DNA of 64,000 bases from contig NZ_FOGU01000002.1 of assembly GCF_900111315.1 (NCBI RefSeq), positions 124,001 through 188,000 of the forward strand, read 5' to 3'. The translations under genes and the position numbers were made by a program. The stretch is from Tranquillimonas rosea (lineage in GTDB: Bacteria > Pseudomonadota > Alphaproteobacteria > Rhodobacterales > Rhodobacteraceae). The notes beneath the pieces were generated by a model. That model was not told the DNA's origin. It worked only from the letters and a program-made list of their open reading frames with translations, and searched no databases. Below are positions 44,660 through 54,256 of this stretch, one piece after another. The first letter of the stretch is position 1, and every line of letters starts with the position of its first letter.

Positions 44660-45316
44660 GTGGAGTGGTTGTCCGCCAACAGTGCAGGGCTGAACGTCAT
44701 CATCAACGTGGTGATGCTGTTCGTCTGGGTCGGCTATCTTCAGGTCTTCCTGATGAACTTCCTGCGCCAAAGGCAGTCCATGCTGCTCATCAACCGTGGC
44801 GCGGGCGAGGGTGAACATGCCCGCTGCTTCGTCAGCAACATGGGCGCCGAGCCGATCTACGTCGTCAACGTCATCGCCAAGATATCGAGCGGCGGCGAGG
44901 AACTGACGGCCAACATCGTCGACCGTTACGAGGTCAGTTCCGACGACCTGTCGACGCCCACCAAGGGCACGACACAGGGCCCGCTGCAATCGGGCGAGTT
45001 CCTCGACATGGGCAGCTTCCGCGACATCCTGGTGCGCGCGGCATCGCGGCTTCACGGGAATGTCGACGAGATGCAGATCGACAAGCTCGACCTGACGGTC
45101 GTGGCCGCGTCCGGGCACACCGCGCACCTTGTCGGCGGGCGCCGCTGCTTCTTCCTCGGCTGGGTCGACGGCTCTCGGACCTTCGTGCCGGAACGCGCGA
45201 CGACCGACCAGAAGAGCGGCTTCTTCGAGCGGCGCAAGCTGCGGGCCCAGATGGACGAGGAACGACAGGACGAGGTCGACCGCCTGCTGTCCAAGTCCGA
45301 GCAGGAAAGCTGCTAG
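44660..45316 (+). CDS. membrane-anchored protein of unknown family
   Basis: A 218-residue protein I do not recognise. One N-terminal membrane segment (about residues 9-33, VIINVVMLFVWVGYLQVFLMNFL) is followed by a soluble domain rich in beta pattern (HARCFVSNMGAEPIYVVNVIAKI, LTVVAASGHTAHLVGGRRCFFLGW) and a charged helical tail. It starts at GTG 44660 after CAGGAGGCAGGT. Its stop shares CTAG with the convergent DUF1285 gene. Possibly a membrane-tethered partner in the envelope. Confidence 0.75.
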   Translation: MEWLSANSAGLNVIINVVMLFVWVGYLQVFLMNFLRQRQSMLLINRGAGEGEHARCFVSNMGAEPIYVVNVIAKISSGGEELTANIVDRYEVSSDDLSTPTKGTTQGPLQSGEFLDMGSFRDILVRAASRLHGNVDEMQIDKLDLTVVAASGHTAHLVGGRRCFFLGWVDGSRTFVPERATTDQKSGFFERRKLRAQMDEERQDEVDRLLSKSEQESC

Positions 45317-45906
45317 GCCGGCAGTTCGTCCGCGGGGATCACCGGAAAGAACGCGCCGTCCGAGTGCAGGCCGAACCAATCGGTGCCCTCGTGCCGCTGC
45401 GTCTCGCAGATATCCACCAGCCGGTAGAAGCTCTTGCGGTCGATCAGTGCCTCCAGCCCGGCGCGGACCATGACGTAGGGCGCAGGCTCGCCGGTCTCGG
45501 CGTCGCGGACCACGCGGATCGGGTGGTCCGGCCCGGCGGCCACGCTGTCCCCGACATTCGTGACGAAGGTGATGACCTGTGCGGCGCCGTCGCCGTCGGC
45601 GGTGAAGTCCTGCGCCACGAAGGGGGCATCGTCGACGGTGATGCCGACCTTCTCGACCGGCGTGACAAGGAAGTACGCGCCGTCCTCGACCTTGAGGATC
45701 GTCGAGAACAGGCGGACGAGCGCCGGGCGGCCGATCGGCGTGCCCTGGTAGAACCACGTCCCGTCGCGGGCGATCCGCATGTCCAGATCGCCGCAGAACG
45801 GGGGATCCCACAGGTGCACCGGCGGCAATCCGCCCTTTTTCGCGGCAGCCTGTGCGCTTGACGCCAGATCGTCGGCCGAGGGTTTCACGATGTTTTGTGC
45901 GCTCAT
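45313..45906 (-). CDS. DUF1285 family protein
   Basis: A 197-residue soluble protein of the DUF1285 family, function unknown. Family segments are LWDPPFCGDLDMRIARDGTWFYQGTPIGRPALVRLFSTIL and the later FYRLVDICE. It is divergent from moxR with 66 bases between the starts, which may mean a shared regulatory region. Its stop codon overlaps that of the upstream convergent gene by four bases. Confidence 0.87.
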   Translation of the reverse strand: MSAQNIVKPSADDLASSAQAAAKKGGLPPVHLWDPPFCGDLDMRIARDGTWFYQGTPIGRPALVRLFSTILKVEDGAYFLVTPVEKVGITVDDAPFVAQDFTADGDGAAQVITFVTNVGDSVAAGPDHPIRVVRDAETGEPAPYVMVRAGLEALIDRKSFYRLVDICETQRHEGTDWFGLHSDGAFFPVIPADELPA

Positions 45907-45972
45907 TGCTTTTGCCTATCGTTCGTGCGGCAATACCTTCACCCGCAGATAGTGCGCCGAAGGAGATCTGTC

Positions 45973-46982
<1,010 letters not shown>

Positions 46983-46986
<4 letters not shown>

Positions 46987-47858
46987 CCACGTCCGCCACC
47001 CTCCGCGCACGGGCCGAAGATCTCGCCAGCCCCCTGCCGCCGCTCCTGGCGGACGCGCAGCATCTTGCGCAGTCGGTTCTGCTGGGCGCCCATGGTCGCC
47101 GCCGCGCGGGGCAGGGCGACGAGTTCTGGCAGTACCGCCCGGCAATGGTCGGGGACGAGGCTCGCAACGTCGACTGGCGCCGGTCCGGCCGGTCCGACGC
47201 CCATTTCGTGCGCGAGAAGGAATGGCAGGCGGCGCAATCGGTGCTGATCTGGGTCGACAACGCCCGGTCGATGTCCTTCACCTCGGGCCGAAACGTGCCC
47301 CAGAAGGGCGACCGCGCGCGGCTGCTGGCGATGGCGGCGGCGATCCTGTTGATCCACGGGGGCGAGCGTGTAGGCCTGTCGGGCTTCGGCCTGCCGCCCC
47401 GCGCCGGTCCCGTGCAGCTCTTGCGGCTGGCGAGCGCCCTGGGCGAGGCCGAGGATGTCCCCGATTACGGCACGCCCGAGGCGCGGGGTATGCTGCCGCG
47501 GTCGCGCGCGCTGTTCGTGTCGGATTTCCTGGGCGACATGGAGCCGGTGGAAGCCGCGTTGACCAAGGCCGCAGATCGCGGCGTGAAGGGGGCGCTGGTC
47601 CAGGTTCTCGACCCCGAGGAAGAGGCGTTTCCGTTCGACGGGCGCACGATTTTCGAATCCATGGGCGGTTCCATGCGGCACGAGACGCTGAAGGCCGGCG
47701 ACCTGCGCGACCGGTACCTGGCGCGGCTCGCCGAACGAAAGGACCGCCTGAGGACACTCTGTCGCGTGACCGGGTGGCAGTACGAATGTCACCATACGGG
47801 CGAGCCGCCGACGCCTGCGCTACTCTGGCTCTACCGCGCCCTGGAACACGTGCAGTAA
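46983..47858 (+). CDS. DUF58 domain protein
   Basis: A 291-residue protein of the DUF58 family, vWA-like proteins that partner MoxR ATPases. The signature GDEFWQYRPAMVGDEARNVDWRRSGRSD lies near residues 45-72, followed by a vWA-type start (LIWVDNARSM, DxxxS-like) around 87-96. It starts at GTG 46983 inside the moxR stop. The C-terminus is cytoplasmic, with no membrane segment. Confidence 0.92.
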
Positions 47859-47903
47859 GCGGCCGCGCCATCCGGCCCGGCCCGCGATGAGGAGCAACAG
47901 CCG

Positions 47904-50687
47904 ATGTTCACGCTGTTCGGAATAGGATTCACCACGCCCTGGCTGCTGCTGGGGCTCGTGGCGCTTCCGATTCTCTGGCTGCTGCTTCGGGCGGTGCCGC
48001 CGGCACCGGTGCGCCGCCGCTTTCCCGGCGTGGCGCTGCTTCTGGGCCTCTCCGACGACGATCAGCAGAGTGACAAAACGCCATGGTGGCTTCTGCTGCT
48101 GCGCACGCTGGCGGTGGCGGCCGTGATCCTGGGCTTTGCCGGGCCGGTGCTGAACCCCGAGCCCGAGCGGGCGGGCAGCGGGCCGCTGCTGGTGCTGCTC
48201 GACGGGACCTGGGCCGATGCGGGCGACTGGCCCCGCCGCATGGACCGGGCCGAGGCCGTGCTGTCCGAGGCCGCGCGCCAGGGCCGCACCGCGGCCGTGG
48301 TCAGCCTGACGGACCTGCCCGAGGGGCCGGTGCCGTTCCAGGCCGCCGACGCCTGGGCCGGGCGCCTGCCCAGCATCCAGCCGCGGCCGTGGGTGCCGCA
48401 GGAGGACGCCGTGGCCGAATGGGGCGGCGCGCTCGACGGTGCGTTCGAGACGTTCTGGCTGTCGGACGGCGTGGACCGTCCGTGGCGCGACGACCTGCTG
48501 GCCGACCTCGAAGACCACGGCGGCGTCACCGTTTTCGAGAGCCCGCGTTCGGTGACCGGGCTGCGCCCGGCGCGGTTCGAGGACGGCGCCGTGCAGCTTT
48601 CGGCCCTGCGCGCGGCGCCGGGGCCGGAGCGCGAGATCGGCGTCACCGGCCACGGCACCGATCCCAACGGGATCGAGCGCGCGCTGGTGACCGCGACCCT
48701 GCCGTTCGCACAGGGCGCGACGGAGGCCGAGGCGAGCCTCTCGGTGCCGCCCGAACTGCGCAACCGCATCACCCGGTTCGAACTGGACGCCGTCCGCTCG
48801 GCCGCCGCCGTGTCTCTGACCGACGATGCCCTGCAGCGCCGCGAGGTGGCGCTGGTGGCGGGGCGCGACGACCGCGAGGGGCTCGAACTGCTGTCGCCGA
48901 CCCACTACCTCGAAGAGGCGCTGGAACCGACGGCCGACCTGATCGACGGCGCGATGGACGACGTGATGCAGGCCAATCCCGACGCGATCATCCTGGCCGA
49001 CGTGGCCCAGGTCAGCCGCGCCGAGGAACTGCTGGAGTGGGTCGAGGGCGGCGGGCTGCTGGTGCGGTTCGCCGGCCCGCGCCTGGCCGCCAGCGATGTC
49101 AGCCGGAGCGAGGAGGATCCGCTGATGCCGGTCCGCCTGCGCGCCGGGGGACGCAGCGTCGGCGGCGCGATGAGCTGGGGCGAGCCCAAGGGGCTGCGCG
49201 ACTTCCAGGAGGACTCACCCTTTGCCGGGCTGAGCGTGCCCGAGGACGTCAGCGTGAACGCGCAGGTCATGGCACAGCCGGACCCCACGTTGTCCGACCG
49301 GGTGATCGCCTCGCTCGAGGACGGCACCCCGCTGGTGACGCGGAAGCGCGTGGGCGAGGGGCAGATCGTGTTGTTCCACGTCTCGGCCAATGCCGAATGG
49401 TCGACGCTGCCGCTGTCCGGCCTGTTCGTGCAGATGCTGGAGCGGTTGGCCGTGTCGACCCGCCCCGCGCGGCCCGACGCCGCCGACCTGGAGGGGACAG
49501 TGTGGGAGCCCGACACCGTGCTGACCGCGTTCGGCGACCTGCAGGACGCGGGCACGCTGCCGGGCATCGACGGCGCCGCGCTGGCCGAGGCGCGGCCCGG
49601 CCCCGAAACGCCGCCGGGCCTCTATCGCGGCGAGGACCGGAGAGTGTCGCTGAACGTGATCGGTGCCGAGACGACCCTCGCGCCGACGGCCTGGCCCGAC
49701 CGGATTCCCGTGGAGGGGCTGGATATCGTGCGCGAGACCGCGCTGAAGGGCTGGCTGCTGACGCTCGCGCTGGGGCTGATGGCTCTGGACGTGCTCGCCG
49801 CGCTGGCGCTCGCCGGACGGCTGCGCGGGCCGCGGGCGGGGGCCGGTGCCGCGGCGGCGCTGGTGCTTGCGCTGGCGGCGGTGCCGCAGCCCGGCACCGC
49901 GCAGGAGATCGAGCGGGCCGAGACCGACGATCCGCCGCTGGCGCTGGAGGCGACGACCGAGGTGGTGCTCGCCCATGTCGTCACCGGCAACGACAGGCTG
50001 GACGAGACCGCCCATGCCGGCCTGCGCGGCCTGTCGCGGACCCTGTTCCAGCGCACCTCGATCGAGCCGGCCGCGCCGATCGCCGTGGACCTCGAGACCG
50101 ACGAGCTGGCCTTTTTCCCGTTCCTCTACTGGCCCGTGGACGCCGACCAGCCGATCCCCTCGGACGAGGCCTATGCCAAGCTGAACACCTACCTGCGGAC
50201 GGGGGGCATGATCCTGTTCGACACCCGCGACGCGGATGTCGCGGGCTATGGCGCGTCGACCGATACGGGGCGCAAGCTGCAGCGGCTGGCCGGGCCGCTG
50301 GACATCCCGCCGCTGGAGCCTGTGCCCGAGGACCATGTCCTGACGCGCACCTTCTACCTGCTGCAGGACTTCCCCGGCCGTTACGCGGGCGCCGACGTCT
50401 GGGTCGAGGCGGCCCCGGCCGATGCCGAGCAGGTCGAGGGGATGCCGTTCCGCGACCTCAACGACAACGTCACGCCGGTGGTCATCGGCGGCAACGACTG
50501 GGCCGCGGCCTGGGCGGTGGACGACAGCGGTTCCGCGCTGTTCCCGGTCGGGCGCGGCTATGCCGGCGAGCGCCAGCGCGAGATCGCCATGCGGTTCGGG
50601 GTGAACCTGATCATGCATGTCCTGACCGGGAACTACAAATCCGACCAGGTTCACGTGCCGGCCCTGCTGGACCGGCTGGGACAGTGA
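47904..50687 (+). CDS. DUF4159 protein with BatA-type N-terminus
   Basis: A 927-residue membrane protein. Residues 1-90 are the double-span BatA/TIGR02226 domain (PWLLLGLVALPILWLLLRAVPP, then WWLLLLRTLAVAAVILGFAGP). A vWA-like region follows (LLVLLDGTWADAGDW), then a long soluble part, two more hydrophobic segments near 615-660, and a C-terminal DUF4159 domain (TYLRTGGMILFDTRD), which resembles a class I amidotransferase fold. GAGGAGCAACAGCCG precedes the ATG. It is 45 bases after DUF58 and surely in the moxR operon. Confidence 0.9.
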   Translation: MFTLFGIGFTTPWLLLGLVALPILWLLLRAVPPAPVRRRFPGVALLLGLSDDDQQSDKTPWWLLLLRTLAVAAVILGFAGPVLNPEPERAGSGPLLVLLDGTWADAGDWPRRMDRAEAVLSEAARQGRTAAVVSLTDLPEGPVPFQAADAWAGRLPSIQPRPWVPQEDAVAEWGGALDGAFETFWLSDGVDRPWRDDLLADLEDHGGVTVFESPRSVTGLRPARFEDGAVQLSALRAAPGPEREIGVTGHGTDPNGIERALVTATLPFAQGATEAEASLSVPPELRNRITRFELDAVRSAAAVSLTDDALQRREVALVAGRDDREGLELLSPTHYLEEALEPTADLIDGAMDDVMQANPDAIILADVAQVSRAEELLEWVEGGGLLVRFAGPRLAASDVSRSEEDPLMPVRLRAGGRSVGGAMSWGEPKGLRDFQEDSPFAGLSVPEDVSVNAQVMAQPDPTLSDRVIASLEDGTPLVTRKRVGEGQIVLFHVSANAEWSTLPLSGLFVQMLERLAVSTRPARPDAADLEGTVWEPDTVLTAFGDLQDAGTLPGIDGAALAEARPGPETPPGLYRGEDRRVSLNVIGAETTLAPTAWPDRIPVEGLDIVRETALKGWLLTLALGLMALDVLAALALAGRLRGPRAGAGAAAALVLALAAVPQPGTAQEIERAETDDPPLALEATTEVVLAHVVTGNDRLDETAHAGLRGLSRTLFQRTSIEPAAPIAVDLETDELAFFPFLYWPVDADQPIPSDEAYAKLNTYLRTGGMILFDTRDADVAGYGASTDTGRKLQRLAGPLDIPPLEPVPEDHVLTRTFYLLQDFPGRYAGADVWVEAAPADAEQVEGMPFRDLNDNVTPVVIGGNDWAAAWAVDDSGSALFPVGRGYAGERQREIAMRFGVNLIMHVLTGNYKSDQVHVPALLDRLGQ

Positions 50688-50699
50688 TGCTGCCGTCGC

Positions 50700-50760
50700 C
50701 CCGGGGGTGCTGCCCCCGTCGCCTGCGGCGACTCCCCCGGGATATTTTTGGACAGAAGAA
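50700..50760 (+). repeat. intergenic repeat, copy 2: nested hairpins plus GGGATATTT..GG.CAGAAGAA
   Basis: Outer arms CCCGGGGG (50700-50707) and CCCCCGGG (50734-50741) enclose the hairpin GTCGCC-TGC-GGCGAC (50718-50732); an alternative GGGGG-TGCTG-CCCCC can also form. The tail GGATATTTTTGGACAGAAGAA ends at 50760. It starts 12 bases past the DUF4159 stop and ends 18 before the next ATG. Same tail as at 14610-14630. Confidence 0.75.
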
Positions 50761-50778
50761 CATGGGACCGAGCCCTGA

Positions 50779-52839
50779 ATGGATAGCGTGATCTTCGATC
50801 CCCTCGTGCCCCTGCCGGTGGTGTGGGGCGCCGTCGCGGTGGCCGTGCTGTTCGTCGCCCTGGCGCTGTGGCGGCGGCTGTCGGGCTGGTGGCTGCGCGG
50901 GCTGGCGGCGGCGGCGCTGCTGGCGGCGCTGGCGAACCCGTCGCTGCAGGACGAGGACCGCACGCCGCTGTCGGACATCGTCATTGCCGTCGTGGACGAC
51001 AGCTCCAGCCAGGACCTGTCGGACCGCGGCGACCAGAGCGCGGCGGCGCTGGCGGCGCTGGAGGACGAGGTCGCGGGGATGGAGAACACCGAGCTGCGGG
51101 TCGTGCGGCTGGGTGACGATCCTGAGAACGGCGGGACGCTCTTGATGGGCGCGCTGGCCGAGGCGATGGCCGAGGAGCCGCGGGCGCGGCTGGCCGGGGC
51201 GGTGGTGATCACCGACGGACGGCTGCACGACGTCGAGGCCGCGCCCGACCTGCCGGCGCCGCTGCACGCGCTGCTGACCGGGCGCGCGGAGGACTGGGAC
51301 CGGCGGCTGACGGTGACCAACGCGCCGGCCTTCGGCATCATCGACGAGGAGATCACGCTGGGCCTTCGGATCGAGGACCAGGGCGCGGTGCCCGGCGCGG
51401 TGGGCGGGCAGGCAGAGCTGCAGGTCGCCATCGACGGCGGCGACCCGCAGACCTTCGACGTGCCCGTGGGCGAGGACCTTGAGCTGCCGATCACGCTGAC
51501 CCATGGCGGCACCAATGTGATCCAGTTCTCGGTGCCCGCACGTGACGGTGAACTGACGGACCGCAACAACGCCGCCGTGGTGCAGATCAACGGCGTGCGA
51601 GACCGGCTGCGGGTCCTTCTGGTGTCGGGCGAGCCGCATCCCGGCGAGCGCGTCTGGCGCAACCTTCTGAAATCGGATTCGAGCGTCGATCTCGTGCATT
51701 TCACCATCCTGCGTCCCCCTGAGAAGCAGGATGGGGTGCCGGTGAGCGAGCTGTCGCTGATCGCCTTTCCCACGCGGGAGCTGTTTCTCGACAAGATCGA
51801 CGAGTTCGATCTGATCGTCTTCGACCGCTACAAGCGACGCGGGATCCTGCCGTCGCTCTATCTCGACAACATTGCGCAATACGTCGAGCGGGGCGGCGCG
51901 GTGCTGATCGCTGCGGGGCCGGATTTCGCCTCGGCGGCCTCGATCTCGCGGTCGCCGCTGGGCGAGGTGCTGCCGGCGGAGCCGACCGGCCGGGTGTTCG
52001 AGGAGGGCTTCCTGCCCGAGATCACCGATTTGGGCGAGAAGCACCCGGTGACCCAGGGTCTCGCGCCGGCGGGGCCGGAGGCCGAGGATCCCGGCTGGGG
52101 CCGGTGGTTCCGCCACATCCAGCTGGGACAGCCGCAGGGCCAGGAGGTGATGGCCGGCGTCGGGGGGGGGGCGCTCCTGGTGCTCGATCGGGTCGGAGAG
52201 GGGCGGGTCGCGCTGCTGGGGTCGGACCACGCCTGGCTCTGGTCGCGCGGGTTCGAGGGCGGCGGGCCGCAGCTGGAGCTGCTGCGGCGGCTGGCGCACT
52301 GGATGATGAAGGAGCCCGAGCTGGACGAAGAGGCGCTGACCGCCACCGCCGAGGGCCAGACCATGACGATCACCCGCCGCACCCTGGCCGACGAGGTGGG
52401 CGACGTCGAGATCACGGGTCCCGACGGCACCGTCACGACCCTGCCGCTGGAGCAGGTCGCGCCGGGCCGGTTCCAGGCGCGGTTCGAGGGGCCTGAGATC
52501 GGGCTCTACCGGCTGGCCGAGGGCGACCAGGAGGCGGTGATCGCCCTGGGGCCGTCGGCGCCGAAGGAGTTCGAGCAGACCGTCGCCACCGGCGAGACGC
52601 TGGCGCCGGTGATCGGGCCGACCGAGGGCGGCATCAAGCGGATCGAAGAGGGGCTGCCGGACCTGCGCCGGGTCCGGGCCGGGCGCCCCGCCGAGGGGCG
52701 CGGCTGGATCGGCATCACCCCGCGCGAGGCGTATCTTACCGCCGATGTCACCGTGACGCCGCTGATCGCGCCGTGGCTGTTCCTGCTGCTGTCGGCGCTG
52801 TTGACCGTGGGGGCGTGGCTGCGCGAGGGGCGGCGCTAG
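50779..52839 (+). CDS. membrane protein with amidotransferase-like domain
   Basis: A 686-residue protein, last gene of the moxR cluster. Two N-terminal membrane segments (about 12-50) are followed by a vWA-like strand (IVIAVVDDSSSQDLSD), an Ig-like middle, a class I glutamine-amidotransferase-like domain around 270-500 (LLVSGEPHPGERVWRNLL, FDLIVFDRYKRRG) and a final membrane segment near 662-680. I see no catalytic Cys, so the amidotransferase fold is probably non-enzymatic. A run of ten G lies at 52162-52171. The stop shares CTAG with the arylesterase gene. Confidence 0.88.
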   Translation: MDSVIFDPLVPLPVVWGAVAVAVLFVALALWRRLSGWWLRGLAAAALLAALANPSLQDEDRTPLSDIVIAVVDDSSSQDLSDRGDQSAAALAALEDEVAGMENTELRVVRLGDDPENGGTLLMGALAEAMAEEPRARLAGAVVITDGRLHDVEAAPDLPAPLHALLTGRAEDWDRRLTVTNAPAFGIIDEEITLGLRIEDQGAVPGAVGGQAELQVAIDGGDPQTFDVPVGEDLELPITLTHGGTNVIQFSVPARDGELTDRNNAAVVQINGVRDRLRVLLVSGEPHPGERVWRNLLKSDSSVDLVHFTILRPPEKQDGVPVSELSLIAFPTRELFLDKIDEFDLIVFDRYKRRGILPSLYLDNIAQYVERGGAVLIAAGPDFASAASISRSPLGEVLPAEPTGRVFEEGFLPEITDLGEKHPVTQGLAPAGPEAEDPGWGRWFRHIQLGQPQGQEVMAGVGGGALLVLDRVGEGRVALLGSDHAWLWSRGFEGGGPQLELLRRLAHWMMKEPELDEEALTATAEGQTMTITRRTLADEVGDVEITGPDGTVTTLPLEQVAPGRFQARFEGPEIGLYRLAEGDQEAVIALGPSAPKEFEQTVATGETLAPVIGPTEGGIKRIEEGLPDLRRVRAGRPAEGRGWIGITPREAYLTADVTVTPLIAPWLFLLLSALLTVGAWLREGRR
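52162..52171 (+). repeat. G10 homopolymer inside the amidotransferase-like gene
   Basis: Ten consecutive G encode Gly-Gly-Gly in frame near residue 463. One-base slippage would truncate the last third of the protein, including the final membrane segment. Confidence 0.9.
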
Positions 52840-53522
52840 TCCGCCGCCCGTTCGATCAGCCGCTCGACCGCGGGGCCGAGGCTGTCGACGATCACCTCGA
52901 CGCCGTCGGCGTTGGGGTGGATGCCGTCATCCTGCATGTAGCTGGCCATCGCCGCGTCGCGGTCCTCGCGCTGTTCGAGCGCACCGAGGAAGCTCTCGGC
53001 ATAGAGGGCGCCGTATTCCTCGGCCAGCTCGGGATACATCGCGTCGAACGCCGCCTTGAACTCGGGGCCGTAATTGCCGGGCGCGGTCATGCCGATCAGC
53101 AGGACCGGAACGTCGGCCTGGTCTGCGCGCGACAGGATGCCGTCGAGATTGGCGCGGCTTTCCTCGGGGGGGATGCCGCGCAGGAGGTCGTTGCCGCCGA
53201 GCGCCACGATCAGCCCGTCGACGTCCGGAGTGAGCGTCCAGTCGATCCGGCTGAGGCCCCCCGCCGTGGTGTCGCCGGACACGCCGGCATTGGTGATCGC
53301 GACATCGTGACCCCGCTCTTGCAGCCACGCCTCAAGCTGGGGCACGAAGCCGTCTTCAGGCGGCAGACCGTAACCCTGGGTCAGGCTGTCGCCCAGGGCG
53401 GCGAGCGTCACCTCCTGCGCGCCGGCCACGGCAGGGCAGGCGACGGCCGACATCAGCCCGAGGCAGAGCGCCGCGGCGCGGTTGCGCGGGGCCGGCCGTG
53501 CCCCATATCCCCCTGACGCCAT
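52836..53522 (-). CDS. arylesterase/SGNH hydrolase (TesA-like)
   Basis: A 228-residue exported esterase of the TesA/arylesterase family. A signal peptide (about 15-36, ending AVAGAQE) precedes block I GDSL with Ser46, then GGNDLLRG and the catalytic DGIHPNADG pair near the C-terminus. The start at 53522 is my choice; an in-frame ATG at 53540 would overlap the divergent ABC gene start at 53539. Divergence from a YbbA/YbbP-type transporter is the same layout as tesA-ybbAP in E. coli. Confidence 0.9.
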   Translation of the reverse strand: MASGGYGARPAPRNRAAALCLGLMSAVACPAVAGAQEVTLAALGDSLTQGYGLPPEDGFVPQLEAWLQERGHDVAITNAGVSGDTTAGGLSRIDWTLTPDVDGLIVALGGNDLLRGIPPEESRANLDGILSRADQADVPVLLIGMTAPGNYGPEFKAAFDAMYPELAEEYGALYAESFLGALEQREDRDAAMASYMQDDGIHPNADGVEVIVDSLGPAVERLIERAAD

Positions 53523-53538
53523 TGCCAGGATACGCCCC

Positions 53539-54234
53539 ATGACAGACACGATCCTCTCTTTCGCCGACGCCCGCCTGACGCTGGACGGCAATGCGGGCCG
53601 GGTCGACATCCTGCGGGGGATCACCCTGGATGTCGCGCGCGGCGAGACGCTGGGGCTGGTCGGTCCGAGCGGGTCTGGCAAATCGTCTCTCCTGATGCTG
53701 ATGGGCGGGCTCGAACGCGCCACGGGCGGGTCGGTCACCGTCCTGGGCCGTGACCTGACCGCTCTGGGCGAGGACGCGCTGGCCCGGTTTCGCAGGGACC
53801 ATATGGGGGTGGTCTTCCAGTCCTTCCACCTGGTTCCGACGATGACCGCGCTTGAGAACGTGGCCACGCCGCTGGAACTGGCGGGGCACCGTGACGCCTT
53901 CGACCGCGCGCGGGCCGAGCTCGAAACCGTGGGGCTGAGCGCGCGCGCGGGGCATTATCCCAGCCAGCTGTCGGGCGGCGAGCAGCAGCGCGTGGCGCTG
54001 GCCCGCGCGGCGGCGCCGCGCCCCGACATCCTGCTGGCCGACGAGCCGACGGGCAATCTGGACGGCGCGACGGGGCAGGCAATCATGGACCTGCTGTTCG
54101 GTCTCAGGGACCGGCACGGGTCCACGTTGATCCTCGTGACCCATGCGCCCGAGCTGGCGGACCGCTGCGACCGTGTCGTGCGGCTCGAAGACGGGCGGAT
54201 CGCCCCCGCCGACATGGCGCGGGCGGCGGAATGA
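53539..54234 (+). CDS. ABC transporter ATP-binding protein, YbbA/LolD-like
   Basis: A 231-residue ABC ATPase of the MacB/LolD group. Walker A GPSGSGKSS (about 54-62), signature LSGGEQQR (about 143-150) and Walker B LLADEPTGNLD are intact. The following gene encodes its permease, as in E. coli ybbA-ybbP. Substrate unknown; by family it may move lipids or lipoproteins out of the membrane, or act mechanically across the periplasm. Confidence 0.92.
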   Translation: MTDTILSFADARLTLDGNAGRVDILRGITLDVARGETLGLVGPSGSGKSSLLMLMGGLERATGGSVTVLGRDLTALGEDALARFRRDHMGVVFQSFHLVPTMTALENVATPLELAGHRDAFDRARAELETVGLSARAGHYPSQLSGGEQQRVALARAAAPRPDILLADEPTGNLDGATGQAIMDLLFGLRDRHGSTLILVTHAPELADRCDRVVRLEDGRIAPADMARAAE

Positions 54235-54256
54235 GCGCGCGATCGGAGCAACGGAC

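Noticed and set aside
49215-51794. 859-residue minus-strand frame over the DUF4159 and amidotransferase-like genes
   Set aside because: Ser/Arg-rich shadow without motifs; it crosses the boundary of two well-supported plus-strand genes.
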